Source of the DNA: Spisula solida
Taxonomy: Eukaryota; Mollusca; Bivalvia; Venerida; Mactridae
NCBI GenBank assembly: GCA_947247005.1
Contig: OX365953.1
Coordinates: 24,798,784 to 24,862,783, forward strand
Reading direction: 5' to 3'
DNA: 64,000 bases
Shown in pieces: positions 1-10,232 of this stretch (positions within the stretch are counted from its first letter, which is position 1; every line of letters starts with the position of its first letter). The notes under the pieces are model-generated. The model searched no databases. It was not told the origin of the DNA and worked only from the letters and a program-made list of their open reading frames with translations. Both the position numbers and the translations under genes were made by a program.

Positions 1-364
1 TATATAGTGTTAACCCAATGTTTACGGCTTAAGGGTCAGAATATATAAACGATATCGTATATGATGCGATATGTTGTTTCATAAACAGTAACACAAATGA
101 AACACAACTCTTATTTATTTATCAAAATTCAAATAACACAAAACATGACAATCAAAGGTATACACGTACAATGTCAATAAGGGTCACCATTCACCATTAA
201 ATGGTAAAACCGTGCAAAAACACACACAAAAAGTGAATGGATTTCTTGAATAATGAGTCACAAATGGTATGTAATTTATACACTGAACATACTAGGTCAA
301 CCATTTACAATAGGTTTACAATGCTAATATGATAAAACGCATACCCATATAATAATTATATACT
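1..364. other. Intergenic start of duplication copy A
   Basis: This is AT-rich DNA with no gene or repeat boundary that I can recognise. Base 1 aligns with about 37925, the first bases of copy B. Homology to the left of base 1 cannot be seen because the window starts here. Confidence 0.6.
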
Positions 365-720
365 CAGTGGTAGACACCGTACATCGGATTTAGCCCCCTA
401 CATCACACGAAAACGAAAGTAAAAGTGGATAGCGTTTTTGGACGACGTCGGTAAGTTTTTAATCATTATTCTGTAAATATTGATGTGATCGACTTAAAGT
501 GAACACTTTTAAGCAGCTGAATGTTTATTTCAAATCCCCAATGTCGTCATTTCCTCTGATCTATCCTTATGTCTAGGCAAGCAGCACCGAAAAGTATCAC
601 TGTTGAAGGACAATGCAGAAAAAAGTACATTTTCCTTTTATTACAGCTAAATTATGCGTTTCCCAGTATCGTTTTCGTGTGATTTAGGGGGCTATATCCG
701 GTGTACGGTGTCTACCAGTG
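365..720. mobile_element. MITE with CAGTGGTAGACACC inverted ends, copy A
   Basis: The left end reads CAGTGGTAGACACCGTACAT. The reverse complement of the right end reads CACTGGTAGACACCGTACAC, and the match continues through about 50 bases (CGGAT-TAGCCCC, CACACGAAAACGA). The roughly 360-bp size and lack of coding capacity fit a non-autonomous DNA transposon. The CACTG-type end could suggest the CACTA group, but no clear target duplication is visible. The same insertion is present at 38304-38655, so it predates the duplication. Confidence 0.75.
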
Positions 721-1440
721 ATGCTTAGTACATTAAAAAAAAACGCACTTTGTGTCATCCTCAATGTTTGTATGTATTATGTCAGTACGTGTATCACTAC
801 GTATACATTCCAATGCAATAGAGGAAACCTTTTGCACGAATGTAACATGGTAGTGTGGTAAGTTTATTGGAAGTACTCTAATGCAAGTTAACAAGCCCAG
901 AGAAAATCTCATTTTTAAATGAGCTGAGTATAATAAATTTGTTATATATTCCACATATGACAATCACATCGGCACCGGGGATCCTACATAGTTATACTGG
1001 TATTGCTGGATTGCACAAGCTTCTCCATATTTACATACGTCAACACGTTTTATAGTGACCAGTTGAAATTACCTTCTTTTATGATCATATGCTATTTAAG
1101 AAACCATGCAGTGTGGCATTTATGATTTTTGCAGTTTGTTGTACTCTACAGAGCCTTCTTCCTTCTTATTAACTGAATCCACAGGGCTACATAATACAAC
1201 TCACAATATCACGCAAGTAAAAAGAATTTCTCTAGTTGTTCTAACGAACAACTAAAAACACAGACTTTTAGCGAGATCCAATTCTAGGATAAAAGAAATT
1301 GTTCTTGGAAAAACACAACTTTGAATGAAAATAAACTGTTTTCCCATTCATAAATCAGAATGTCCTTTGGGACAATTATCCCAAACAGATCCATCCTTGT
1401 TTTATAATGAATGCGTCTCTCAACGGTAACAATACTCCCC
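721..1440. other. 3' flank of UNC93A-like copy A, nothing recognised
   Basis: AT-rich non-coding DNA downstream of the gene. I see no convincing gene, hairpin or repeat boundary in it. It is conserved at 38656-39385. Confidence 0.5.
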
Positions 1441-1815
1441 CTAGCAATTCAGGTGGCATAATTAAACACTAACCTTGAACCTGCCAATGTTAAAACGACC
1501 GTACAACAATGTATTTTAAATGCTGACTTTGAAGTTTAACATCCATTGCTATCAAACTCGCTCTAGCAATTTAGACAGCGTGATTAAACAGTGACCTTGA
1601 TACTGACAAGGTTAAAACCACCGTCAGAATGCAACAATGTTTTTTTAATTGCCGACTTTGAAGTTTAACATTCATTGCTATCACACTCGCTCTAGCAATT
1701 TAGCCAGCGTGATTAAACAGTGACCTTGAAACTGACAAGGTTAAAACCACCGTCAGAATGCAACAATGTCTTTAATATGTTGACTTTGAAGTTTTACTTT
1801 CATTTCTATGACACT
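1441..1815. repeat. Three-unit tandem repeat overlapping the 3' end of the UNC93A-like gene, copy A
   Basis: Units begin at CTAGCAATT at 1441, 1563 and 1692, with periods of 122 and 129 bases. Shared blocks are GTGATTAAACAGTGACCTTG, CAAGGTTAAAACCACCGTCA, GAATGCAACAATGT and GACTTTGAAGTTTAACATTC. The third unit contains the TGA stop and about the last 20 codons of the gene, read on the minus strand. The other two units are the same DNA placed beyond the stop. Confidence 0.85.
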
Positions 1816-1982
1816 ATACATCAGTAAGGATATAGTCAACATGGCGGCCAATATGTACACCTTTGTCTGTACGCATAAGAACAAACTGTACCCGAACGAA
1901 ACCGCACAACCTGTTGCGTAGAACATCCGGTACGCAGCAAAGGCAGCTTCTTGTTTATCAACAAACAGGACACCAAATAAGG
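1753..1982 (-). CDS. UNC93A: UNC93A-like copy A, terminal exon and stop
   Basis: The acceptor is tttacag before CCTTATTTGG, and the frame runs 76 codons to TGA at 1755-1753. It encodes LFGVLFVDKQEAAFAAYR, then FGYSLFLCV and the last membrane segment VYILAAMLTISLLMYSVI. A short charged tail follows, ending KDIVAF. The first part matches the family's C-terminal region closely. The last roughly 20 codons and the stop lie inside a 122-129-bp tandem repeat that continues into the 3' untranslated side, so this tail is probably lineage-specific. Confidence 0.9.
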
Positions 1983-4900
1983 CTGTAAACAGAAATGTGA
2001 TATAGTTTAGATTAAGTCAAATCTTTTTTTCAAGTGTATTTTCAAATACCGCGAAAGTCACTGACCCGTGTGGTTCGCATTAAATCACCCTCGTTCTCCA
2101 GCGTATTATTCACCAGAACAGGTCTAGGAACTTGACTAACCATTGGTGTTCGAGGATTGGTACAATGTACTCTTATATTCATATGATTATTCTTTAATTG
2201 CAAAGCATAGTTTTTCTATACTTGTATCAAGCAATGTCGTTGGCTAACTTGGCTTGCCCTCTAACAACACAAAATTAATGGAGGTGCAAACTCCAATTGG
2301 GCAAAGTGAATTAACCTACAAAACAATCTTTTGGAACGACACGTCAGAATTCTGACTAAAACATTTTTGAGAACTGTTACTGAAAGTGCTACACGCTATA
2401 TATAGAGAGATAATGAACATATTTAAAATATTTGAATACGACGTATTATTTACTCCATTATTTAATCATCAGTTATAAATGTGTGTTTGTTCGTTTTAGC
2501 TCCACTGTTCGAAGATTAAGGGGGGCTATTGCAGTCAACCGAGCTTCGGCGTAATACTGATGTGAAAGTTTAGGTACAAGTGTTTTAACCTGTAATATTT
2601 TAAAAGTCCATTGACATATGCAAACATGTTCACCATCATGGCCCAACCCCTTCACAAGCGTAGGTAACTCTATCGAATTGTTTTTTAAAATACCCCCCTT
2701 AGAAATGCTCATGTTAAAGTTTAGGTACACGTTTTTAAATCTCATATCTTCAAATTGCATTGACATTTGGCTTTGATACATTATTATATTAGGCTTTGTA
2801 GCCGGTCATATACTTACTGTATGTCTGTGTTTGCCATATCGCATCACATAGCCCTAGGCACGCAGCAACAACAAAGAAGTTTGGCACATCTCCTGGGGCT
2901 GGTTTCCACAACCAAAATACGATCAATAAACCGACGTTGAACGTACACCCCGCAGTTATGAACGCAAATCTCTTAATGTGTTTTGCAATACAGCCTGAAA
3001 ACATAATTATAACGAACAAACGTTTATGATTTTGAATGAAAACACACTTGGTTGATAAATGAGCCAGTCTCAGTAAGGTTAATTGCCTTATTTAAGCTGT
3101 AAGGATACGTGGTTAAACTGGTAATTGAGATTGACAAGTGTCTTAATATAGTTGTGGTTATGTCAAACCTACGAAGACAAAGAAGAGTTTGGCGACCGAG
3201 AAACACATAGTGACGAAACATCACAGCAGAATCAGGAAATAGGAGACATAGATGGACCGACCTGGAGACGCTGGCAGGGAATGGAACGAGGTAGAGAAGC
3301 ATTTTCGGTGGCCTATGTTCCACCGCAGAACAATATGCCTAAGTAAGTAAGTACACATATGGGAATTTGCTGTGAGAGCTATACGGCGTAATACATGTTA
3401 AAGAAAGAGTGGGGGTTACTGCAGTAAGTTCCAAAAAATTAAAAAATTAAGTCAGACACGGATGACAGCACTCAACTTAACCAGCCGAGTACAGAAAACA
3501 TAAAAAACATACAAGGTAAACTGCCTAACTGAACCAGCCGAGTACAGAAAACATAAAACCTTACAAGGCACAATGCCCAACTGAAAACGGAAATTATGCA
3601 CCAGGTTCAAGCTGTCGAATGCTGAATGAACTAGTTTCAGCAACCAAAATGTTAAAAGCTTAAGCTGAATGACCCAGTTCCAACAATAAAACGGCTGAAA
3701 TACCAAGATTTAGCTGACAGAAGTCTTATATTGTTGAAACATAACAGTATCAAAAAGCTAAAGTTCAACACGCCAATGACAAACACAATAAAGAACATAT
3801 CACAACCTATCATGCAACTTGGTATACACAAAGCTCCAATATTTATTACATTGAATAAGATAAACAATAACAATGTTTTACACATTTTCTGGAATGTATT
3901 CCTGCATTGCTATAATTCTATTTATTGATAACATACAGTTTATTTTCAAGATTTTAGGCCATTGGCCCATGAATCACATATATAAATACAAACAAGTTAA
4001 TCGTTACAAACAAGTTATAAAGCATTCCAATACATGTTATAGAGTATATCATTTGTGTGTTTCACTAAAACGATACTTTGCACATTTACTAGACAGTTTT
4101 CTGCCTTAGTAAATTTATTCTGTTTATTGATAACGTAATTGTGTGTATTATTATTAGCGAAAGAGTTACATTCTTTGAAGCATTCGTTAACAATTATATA
4201 CGATAGGTAAACCATTAAAATATTCTTTTTCTACTGTTGAAACTGTGTCAATCAGCTTTTTTATAGCCGAAACTAGGTCTTTAATTTTTTTTGACAGCTG
4301 GAACGTTGATTTCAGTGGGTAAGTTCATTTTCTTGTTCAGTCATGTGTAAGGCATCGGATCGTGTAATTGTTGTATGTGTTGTTTTTATATTTTCTGTGC
4401 TCGGCTGTTTCAGTTGAGTGCTGCGTTCTCTGTCCGATGTGTTTATAATTATTTCTACATACCTATGATAATAGAAGCAAGGGCGCTAACTCCACCAAAA
4501 CACATCAATATAGGACCTAGGCTATACACACCCATTGTACAATTCACAAATGACTGAAACAGAGTAAAAAAATACATGTCAACATATTGGCGTGTGATAT
4601 GACATTATTTTATGAAGAAGAATAAGTAAAGCCGATTTGCGGCATACTTGATGGTCCAGTGGATAACGCTCTCGATTACGGATCGCGAGGTCCCTGTTTC
4701 GAATTTTCGTCGGGCGCATGGTCATTTCCGAACATTTTTCAGTGTTTCTCATTAAACTAGAGATGAAGTGGTGGGAACGGCGCACCATGATTCCTTGTAT
4801 AGTAGTTAAGATATTTGTCTCTTCATTCGAAGTCGAAGGTCATTTGCTACTAATAATCAGGCAGAAAAATCCTGTTTTCTAGGGAAAAGCCGTTTTAACA

Positions 4901-7900
4901 CATTTGCCCTATCTGCATGAAAACGACTATGATACGACCACTGCACTGCACTTCTATACAGTAACAATGCTGCAGCGCAAACTAACAAATCAAAACTCGA
5001 TATAACATCAGGAAATCATTGCGTCTCGAAAAGGACGATGCTCCGGAGAAGTTGCAGTGCGACTTTGCATCGATTGGCATTCACATCATAGGGCTTAGTG
5101 TCCTTCCATTCATTGAAAGCAGTACGCCGCGTGGTCAATATAATACTTAAAAGACTGATAGTGTTCATGGTAGCCAATAAATCTCCACATCCTTATTATG
5201 ATGGCAGTGTTCTACCAGTATGCCTGTTAGACAGTTAGTGCATTTTTACGTTCTCGCTTCCATGACAACAAGTGTAGACAATATTCCAAATAACCGACTA
5301 GCATTGAGTAATAAATCATTTATACCCTCAACAATAATACTTTGGAACAACCTTGAAGTAAATATCAGACAAAAAACTGCATTATCGTCTTTTAAGAATA
5401 CTTTTAAATCCGAGAATAACGTTATATCTTCTTTCTATTTTGTTGGTGACAGGAAATGTGATATATGGCATACTCGCTTAAGACACAATTGTAGTGCTTT
5501 AAATTATGATTCATGCAGAGTTAATATTAAGGAGGATCCATCTTGTAGTTGCAGAAATCCGTGTGAAGACACTAGACATTATTTTTTTGAATGTTGTTTA
5601 TATGATGAACAAAGATTTACCCTTATGAGAAAGTTATAAATGTACGATTTATCACCTGACTTACTGTTAAGAGGACATGAATCACTTTCTCCTGAGGAAA
5701 ACATATACATATTCCAAAATGTGTATCGCTATTTGAAGAGTTCGAATCGTTTCTAAATGTACATACATAAGTACATACATACCCTTGTCCACATCCACTT
5801 TAATTTCAATACCAATATCGATTGTAATTTTATAGTTATACATTTGTTTGATTTATGATATTGTCTTGATATTTATTTTCTTACAGTTGCCATGACTTTG
5901 TAAATATTTTGAAAGAGGGCTTCAATAATGTTGTAATAACTTTGGCCCAATCCCTTTGTGGTTAATAAATGCAATAAAATATGATTAAACTAAAACGAGA
6001 CAACGAAAATATAAACGCGTTAAGAAAAGATAATGTTGAAAATTATGCCTATATGGATACTACAGTAATACGGCGGTTTATATAATGCTAACTGTTTAGA
6101 TATGGAGTTCTATCCGTGAAATTATTCCTATATCTTCACTGGTCATCACTAAGTAATGAGATATAAGCACCACCCCACAAGGACTTCTTTAATTTTACCA
6201 AAAACTCAATACTTATTTTAACATCTGTAACTTTTTTGGAACTAAACGGAAACAAGTCATGTGGGGCTCATATTTGTAGTTAAATCAGTTCCTACAAGTA
6301 GATGTATGTTTTGAAGCAAAATTCCAAACAATGGTGTTTTCACATAGTCACCATTATCAAAGATAAGGATTTTGAATTGAAAATATAAATGGAATAATAT
6401 ATCGATGAGTACTGTAGTGAAGTTTCAAATGATGAAACATTTACAGAAACTTGACTTGCTGACCACAAACATGAACAACATTACTTTTATTTCGTTCAAT
6501 ACATGTTACCTCAATTCCAGAATGTTCTAAGTGTACAAAAGTTTATTTTGAGAAAATTGACTTTTACAATTAATGATTTTGACCTCTCTCTCTCAGTAAC
6601 TAGAGATAGAACAACATTGCTTAGTAAATTTATTGTTTATCTTTAGTGTCACAATGTCACAATGTTCTAAGTCTGTTTAAAATATATATCTTGAAAAGCG
6701 CTTTCCAACGATACCAAAACCTCTTTTTATGTTTCAATTTTTTAGAACATTCTGGAATTGAGGTGACAACATGTACATGTAAATATGCGATAAATAAATA
6801 GAGACTAGATCTAATACTAGTTTATATGTTAGTACCTTATACTAATTGTAATACGTTACTATGGAGGACGGTTATAACGTATTTTATAAGCTTTTCGGAG
6901 CAGGACAGAGGAGTACCGGTAGCATTAGGCAAGGCACTAACACTGTTGTTCTATTTATCATGTTACATAATAATTATGTCCACTGACACGACACAGTAGC
7001 TACGTGGTGATGTGGAGGACCTCGGGTGGACAACAAAGTTCATCCTTGCAACTGGACTGACCGTGTAACAGCGAACATATTGCTTTATCTAATATGAATA
7101 AAATATAAGTGTCTATGAACATACCTTTGTGAAATCTCCAAAGATAAAGCCTTGTTCCAATCCAACAAAAAGAACAAGCGGTATCAGCAACAAACAGCGA
7201 GAATCCTTCAGCATTTTGATTGTCGAGAAAAAAAGTTCTTTGGTTGTTATCTTCAAGTCATTGTTGATTCGTTTTGACCCAACATTGTTATCCAGTAACG
7301 CCATCAAAATGACGGCTGCCATGACGCCACAACCAAGGTATATACTAAGGAGCATGTATTTAATACTATCTGGTATCTCCGTCTCGTACATGAACGGATT
7401 ATTGGTAATGTCATATTTCTCCACAGGTCGTTCCATTGTGTTGATTTGGCAGGACAACGAACCGCAAGGTCTGTACATAGTCACATTTGATGGTGTAAAG
7501 AATGAAATTGACGAATTTATCGGCGTACCAATAATGTCATTGTCGTCTACATCTACACGGAGTGTTTGGTTGTTGGTTAGAACCAGTGTGGTAATAAGGT
7601 TTCCCCAAATGTAACTAATTCGATAAAACGCACAGAATATTCCCATGAATTTGTTAACGACACTTTCTTGGTCTAGAATCAACGCATGTTGGGAGTATGT
7701 CAGTGCCACTGTTGTTATGTACGTCATTTGTGCCGCCATTAAAGGTCCGCCAAACAAGCCTAACAGCAGACCAAGTGGTATCAGCATGAACTCCTTTGGA
7801 TAAAAGTTTCCGGCGAAGTATCCTGTGAATAGCATGAATGCTGCAATCATTGTCCATTTGGGGATGATTGTGTTGATTATTGAAGGTGCTAGAAGACATG

Positions 7901-8375
7901 AAACGATTGTTGTAGCGTATATACAACTTATTGAAATAACACCTACGCCGCCTTCAGGGTTCATAATACTTTGTAAGCTTAAAATTGAAACAAATGCTGT
8001 ATGTACAAACATAAAGGATAGTCCTAACACTATCACATTTTTCAGAGCCTTTCTCTCTGTCATCTGTCGCACGCTGCGATTGTTTGAGGCGTCCTGAGGC
8101 AGTGAATAATAATTCACCAAATTGTAGGAATGGATCGTACTTCGTCGTCGATTTTTATTCAAACTCAGAGCATCTAAACTTGGAATGGATGAATGATTAC
8201 CATGGTAACTCGTGCTGACACGTGGTGATCCGTGGTAACACGTTAGACTGACACGTGGCGTCCCTGGATACCGAGCCTCTAAGAGATTTGGATTTACGTA
8301 GAGTTTATCCGCCTTGGCAACAGTGCTTGAATCCGAACGTTCGTCAGGGCTGACGTGCGATCGTGAACCATTTGC
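1753..8375 (-). CDS. UNC93A: UNC-93 homolog A-like protein, copy A (spliced gene, 5' end missing)
   Basis: This entry is the whole gene as far as it can be seen. Four exons (8375-7125, 4553-4463, 2994-2818, 1982-1753) join with GT-AG introns in compatible phases to 1749 bases, that is 582 residues and a TGA stop. The product is a membrane protein with about 12 hydrophobic segments and matches the UNC-93 family of major-facilitator-like proteins. Family hallmarks are GDFTK at the end of the first exon shown, DAIWQTQT, and EAAFAAYR followed by FGYSLFLC. UNC-93 in nematodes regulates a potassium channel and vertebrate UNC93B1 escorts nucleic-acid-sensing Toll-like receptors; the role of UNC93A-type proteins is poorly known. 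The first exon shown opens with an acceptor site in phase 0 and has no methionine for its first 104 residues, so at least one upstream coding exon is missing. Copy B at 39697-46441 is a near-identical paralog. The family call is firm and the function is open. Confidence 0.9.
1983..2817 (-). other. Intron 3 of UNC93A-like copy A
   Basis: The GT-AG intron between the 177-bp and terminal exons. It contains a dispersed repeat at about 2495-2785. The empty target CAG at 2119-2121 corresponds to the MITE insertion site in copy B. Confidence 0.8.
2495..2785. repeat. Dispersed bivalve-type repeat in intron 3, copy A
   Basis: It contains TTTTAGCTCCACTGTTCGAA, then GGGGGCTATTGCAGTCAACC and GAGCTTCGGCGTA. 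This combination resembles a repeat widespread in bivalve genomes (AGCTCGACTATTCGAAGAAT and similar). The same segment is at 40838-41112 in copy B. An open frame of 102 codons on the minus strand here is a product of this repeat and is not a gene. Confidence 0.55.
2818..2994 (-). CDS. UNC93A: UNC93A-like copy A, 177-bp exon
   Basis: The acceptor is tttcag before GCTGTATTG and the donor is CATACA followed by gtaagt. The first two bases complete the glycine codon split with the previous exon, and the last base starts a codon completed in the next. The product has a short basic loop (AKHIKRF), then hydrophobic segments CTFNVGLLIVFWLW and VPNFFVVAACLGL, then DAIWQTQT, a signature near the tenth membrane segment of UNC-93 proteins. 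Copy B differs only by silent changes that I could see. Confidence 0.92.
3140..3358 (+). mobile_element. LINE 3' end with AAGT tail, copy A
   Basis: The segment ends in CCGCAGAACAATATGCCTAA followed by GTAAGTAAGT. I recognise this from bivalve non-LTR elements whose 3' ends carry an (AAGT)n tail. A short plus-strand frame ends PPQNNMPK just before the tail. It is heavily 5'-truncated. Copy B has the same piece at about 41490-41704 without an open frame. Confidence 0.55.
3451..4440. mobile_element. Foldback element with long imperfect inverted arms, copy A
   Basis: The left arm reads GTCAGACACGGATGACAGCA, then CTCAACTTAACCAGCCGAGT and ACAGAAAACAT. The right arm is its inverse: TTTTCTGTGCTCGGCTGTTT, then CAGTTGAGTGCTGCGTTCTC and TGTCCGA. 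The arms belong to the dispersed family described under findings. The centre is AT-rich and non-coding. It lies in intron 2 and its right end is about 22 bases from the donor of the 91-bp exon. The copy B version at 41741-42535 is shorter. Confidence 0.6.
4463..4553 (-). CDS. UNC93A: UNC93A-like copy A, 91-bp exon
   Basis: This small exon lies between tttcag and gtatgt splice sites. It begins SFVNCTMG and contains a hydrophobic segment reading GPILMCFGGVSALASIII, followed by one base of a split glycine codon. It enters in phase 0, directly after GDFTK of the previous exon, where family members read GDFTKSYV or similar. The sequence is identical in copy B. A foldback element ends only about 22 bases from its donor side. 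Confidence 0.9.
4648..4810 (+). mobile_element. SINE with tRNA-Arg(ACG)-like head, copy A
   Basis: The head reads GATGGTCCAGTGGATAACGC, then an anticodon arm CTCGA-TTACGGA with a 7-base loop whose centre is ACG. A B-box-like GTTTCGAATTTTC follows. The acceptor stem does not pair, so it is not a working tRNA gene. The tail runs to about 4810. It lies inside intron 1 and is shared with copy B (42743-42895), which lacks six bases in the middle. Confidence 0.65.
5220..5756 (+). pseudogene. LINE reverse-transcriptase protein, C-terminal relic, copy A
   Basis: The frame translates to the C-terminal part of a non-LTR retrotransposon polyprotein. It shows SFIPSTIILWNNL, a pattern typical of bivalve jockey/CR1-like elements. 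It then shows a zinc-knuckle-like CSCRNPCEDTRHYFFEC. A TAA at 5637-5639 interrupts the frame, which continues in the same phase as MYDLSPDLLL...YLKSSNRF to TAA at 5754-5756. The polymerase domain is absent. The same stop codon is present in copy B, so the element was dead before the duplication. It lies antisense in intron 1 of the UNC93A-like gene. The exact clade cannot be decided. Confidence 0.8.
5757..5995 (+). mobile_element. LINE 3' untranslated region, copy A
   Basis: AT-rich sequence after the LINE stop, ending near TAAATGCAATAAAATATGAT, the likely 3' end of the element. It is conserved in copy B to about 44060. Confidence 0.45.
6506..6766. mobile_element. MITE with CACCTCAATTCCAGAATG ends, copy A
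   Basis: The left end reads ACCTCAATTCCAGAATGTTC. The right end is its reverse complement, TTAGAACATTCTGGAATTGA followed by GGTGA. It is about 260 bp with no coding capacity. Copy B carries it at 44572-44832. Confidence 0.7.
7125..8375 (-). CDS. UNC93A: UNC93A-like copy A, large exon (TM1-TM7)
   Basis: This exon has 1251 bases (417 codons, phase 0 at both ends). The acceptor is ttttCAG before GCAAAT and the donor is ACAAAG followed by GTATGT. Residues 1-104 form a hydrophilic, presumably cytoplasmic tail rich in Ser, Arg and His with a repeated PRVS...YHG pattern. Seven hydrophobic segments follow at about residues 114-137, 144-167, 174-193, 196-221, 242-266, 341-362 and 393-412. The long loop between segments 5 and 6 carries three possible N-glycosylation sites (NQT, NSS, NVT), as expected for a lumenal or extracellular loop. 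The exon ends in GFIFGDFTK, a conserved stretch of the family. A TTG at 8162 is not a start: the frame stays open upstream to the acceptor. Confidence 0.92.
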
Positions 8376-8543
8376 CTGAAAAATGCATAAAACACAGTCA
8401 GTGACAAGTTTGACTTGGTCTTTAACAAAGTGATGTTATCGTGGAATAAACCTCAAACTTTAGCCCAAGACAACTATACGAAACAAGTGTAAATAAAAGC
8501 TATGAAGCCCTTGACATTTAAAAATGACGAATAATTTATTCAG
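8376..8543. other. Gap between UNC93A-like exon and a plus-strand exon candidate
   Basis: Short non-coding DNA containing the polypyrimidine-like acceptor region of the UNC93A-like large exon on the minus strand. Nothing else is seen. Confidence 0.5.
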
Positions 8544-8722
8544 GTCTGTTATCATGCTGCCCAGGAGCAGTTGGAACATATATGCGCCGCTTTGTCTGTC
8601 CGTCCTTACGATTTATCATATTTATGTCCTTCTGTTAGAGTTATTGCCATTTGTCTAGATCCTAACTTAGAAAGTATGCAAGGTATTGTTATTGAATTTA
8701 ACAAGTGGATGAATCTCAATGA
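8544..8722 (+). CDS. Exon-like open segment, unknown product, copy A
   Basis: An open frame sits exactly between splice signals: TTTATTCAG before it and GTAAGT after it, with in-frame stops just outside both. It encodes about 59 residues, starting VCYHAAQEQLEHICAALS and containing VRVIAICLDPN and IVIEFNKWMN. I do not recognise the family. The exon would be phase 0 in and phase 2 out. Copy B (46611-46775) lacks 14 bases inside it and is frameshifted, so if this was a gene, copy B is broken there. It may instead be a fossil exon. Confidence 0.35.
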
Positions 8723-10232
8723 GTAAGTACAATGCTTAAGCAGCCAATTGTCTGCATACCTTATTCAGGAGTTATTTCTCTTTTTATTAATTTTCTCCTA
8801 CTAAATTATTAACAAGTTGTAAACGCATTGTTAAGAAATTCATTGCAAGATACATTTCTCTGAGTAAAAGCCCATTGTTTGATTCAAGAGTTTAGGGCCC
8901 TTTGTTACTTATCAAATATTTCAACGCCTTAACTGGTAGCATACGTATGAATGTAATCTCGTATTTCAACATTTTAAGATTTATATCTTCCTGCGACAAA
9001 CATCCGTCGGGGAGCATTACCCGTCTCTGACAGCTCGAGGCTTTTGGTATGTAAGTAGAATGTCAGTATCCACTTCCAAAAATTAGTATTTATTTCAAAA
9101 AACAATTACAAACCTGACATTCTGAAAACCACAAACAGCTTCCAGACATTGTAAAAGGTGAATGACATCTATTATTTTCTATACAATTATAACAACAGAA
9201 AGGACATCAACCGGTGTTCATTATATTCAGAAACACAAACACAACAAATTGGTGACGACGTTGATAATTGAAAAGCTTTCTATATACTGCCTCAAATACT
9301 AGCGAACGAAACTTTCCTGACATCTTTGAAGCCACTGACCTAGACACTCGGTAATTTGACACTCTCTTGTATGTCTCTCGTAGACTGTGTAAGTTTGGGC
9401 AAGTTCGCGACGTGGAAACGTTGGCAAATTTCGTTAATGAACTAAAACTCGCTTCCATTTCGTTTGCTGTAAATGTTTGCCTACAATTATTCTACTAACG
9501 CTAATATTCTCGCGCACAGAATGTCTAAAATTAAACAATATTGGCAAACATTTTAGCCCGCAGAAATATTAACTTGTACAGTATACAGTAATAGTTCTAT
9601 CTCTTAGTTAAGGCGTATCGTAAATTCTTTTCTCCTATATACGTATTTACTGGCATTACATGCCTGAATAGTGAGAAGCTTCGACCTTTATTATTATGTC
9701 TTCCGTAATTGTTCTTTCTGCGTTTCTTCCTAGATATTAGTCTATAAGTGTCAATGGAATGTATTGATGCCGAAGGAAAAACAGTCAATTAGCTCCACAC
9801 CTTGAGAGAGAAATGAACACCACGGGAATATATCGAATACACTCCTAGTCTCTAAATATGGACCTTTACAGTGGTACATTGTCCTTTATGTTTCTGTTTT
9901 TGATTCATAGGAATTTGTATTTTAAGTATATTAGAATTCCTTCTTCCGCTAATTGCTACTTCCTTTTCCAATCCCTTAGTGGCGCATTTCAACTTTAAAC
10001 TAATTATGAGAAAATTCTGTAAGATCTAATTTAAAGCATCAAAACCTTCAGAAATAGTATTTTACAAACTTAAATAATCAATGAAACGTCACAAGATATC
10101 ATTATTCGTCATTTTCTAAGGGGTCATTTTCATACGGAACTAGTATTGTTCCTTATGTCGAGTGCTTCCTCCCATGGCCGATTTGTCATTAACATTTTGT
10201 GAAATAACCGTTCCCGCTATACGTCACAGGAA
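8723..10232. other. Intergenic or intronic stretch, copy A
   Basis: AT-rich DNA without a supportable gene. A minus-strand frame at 9207-9458 starting MEASFSS is broken by a 2-base difference in copy B and is not called. A copy of the dispersed motif lies near 10150-10200. Confidence 0.5.

Larger units (their letters stand above)
2995..4462 (-). other. Intron 2 of UNC93A-like copy A
   Basis: The GT-AG intron between the 91-bp and 177-bp exons. Most of it is a LINE 3' end (3140-3358) and a foldback element (3451-4440). Confidence 0.8.
4554..7124 (-). other. Intron 1 (of those visible) of UNC93A-like copy A
   Basis: The GT-AG intron between the 1251-bp and 91-bp exons. It holds a tRNA-derived SINE (4648-4810), a LINE relic (5220-5990) and a MITE (6506-6766). 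The remainder is unassigned AT-rich DNA. Confidence 0.8.

Noticed and set aside
4648..4717. Functional tRNA-Arg gene
   Set aside because: The anticodon arm is tRNA-like but the acceptor stem does not pair and the B box is degraded, so it is a SINE head. The same applies to the tRNA-like heads at 23217 and 34126.
7129..8097. Plus-strand and other-frame open stretches across the large UNC93A exon (and at 45195-46163)
   Set aside because: They are shadows of the well-supported minus-strand exon. The membrane-protein frame matches a known family.
9207..9458. Minus-strand frame starting MEASFSS as a possible 5' exon of the UNC93A-like gene
   Set aside because: Copy B has a 2-base deletion that shifts the frame, and the only donor-like site would leave a phase that does not fit the phase-0 acceptor at 8375.
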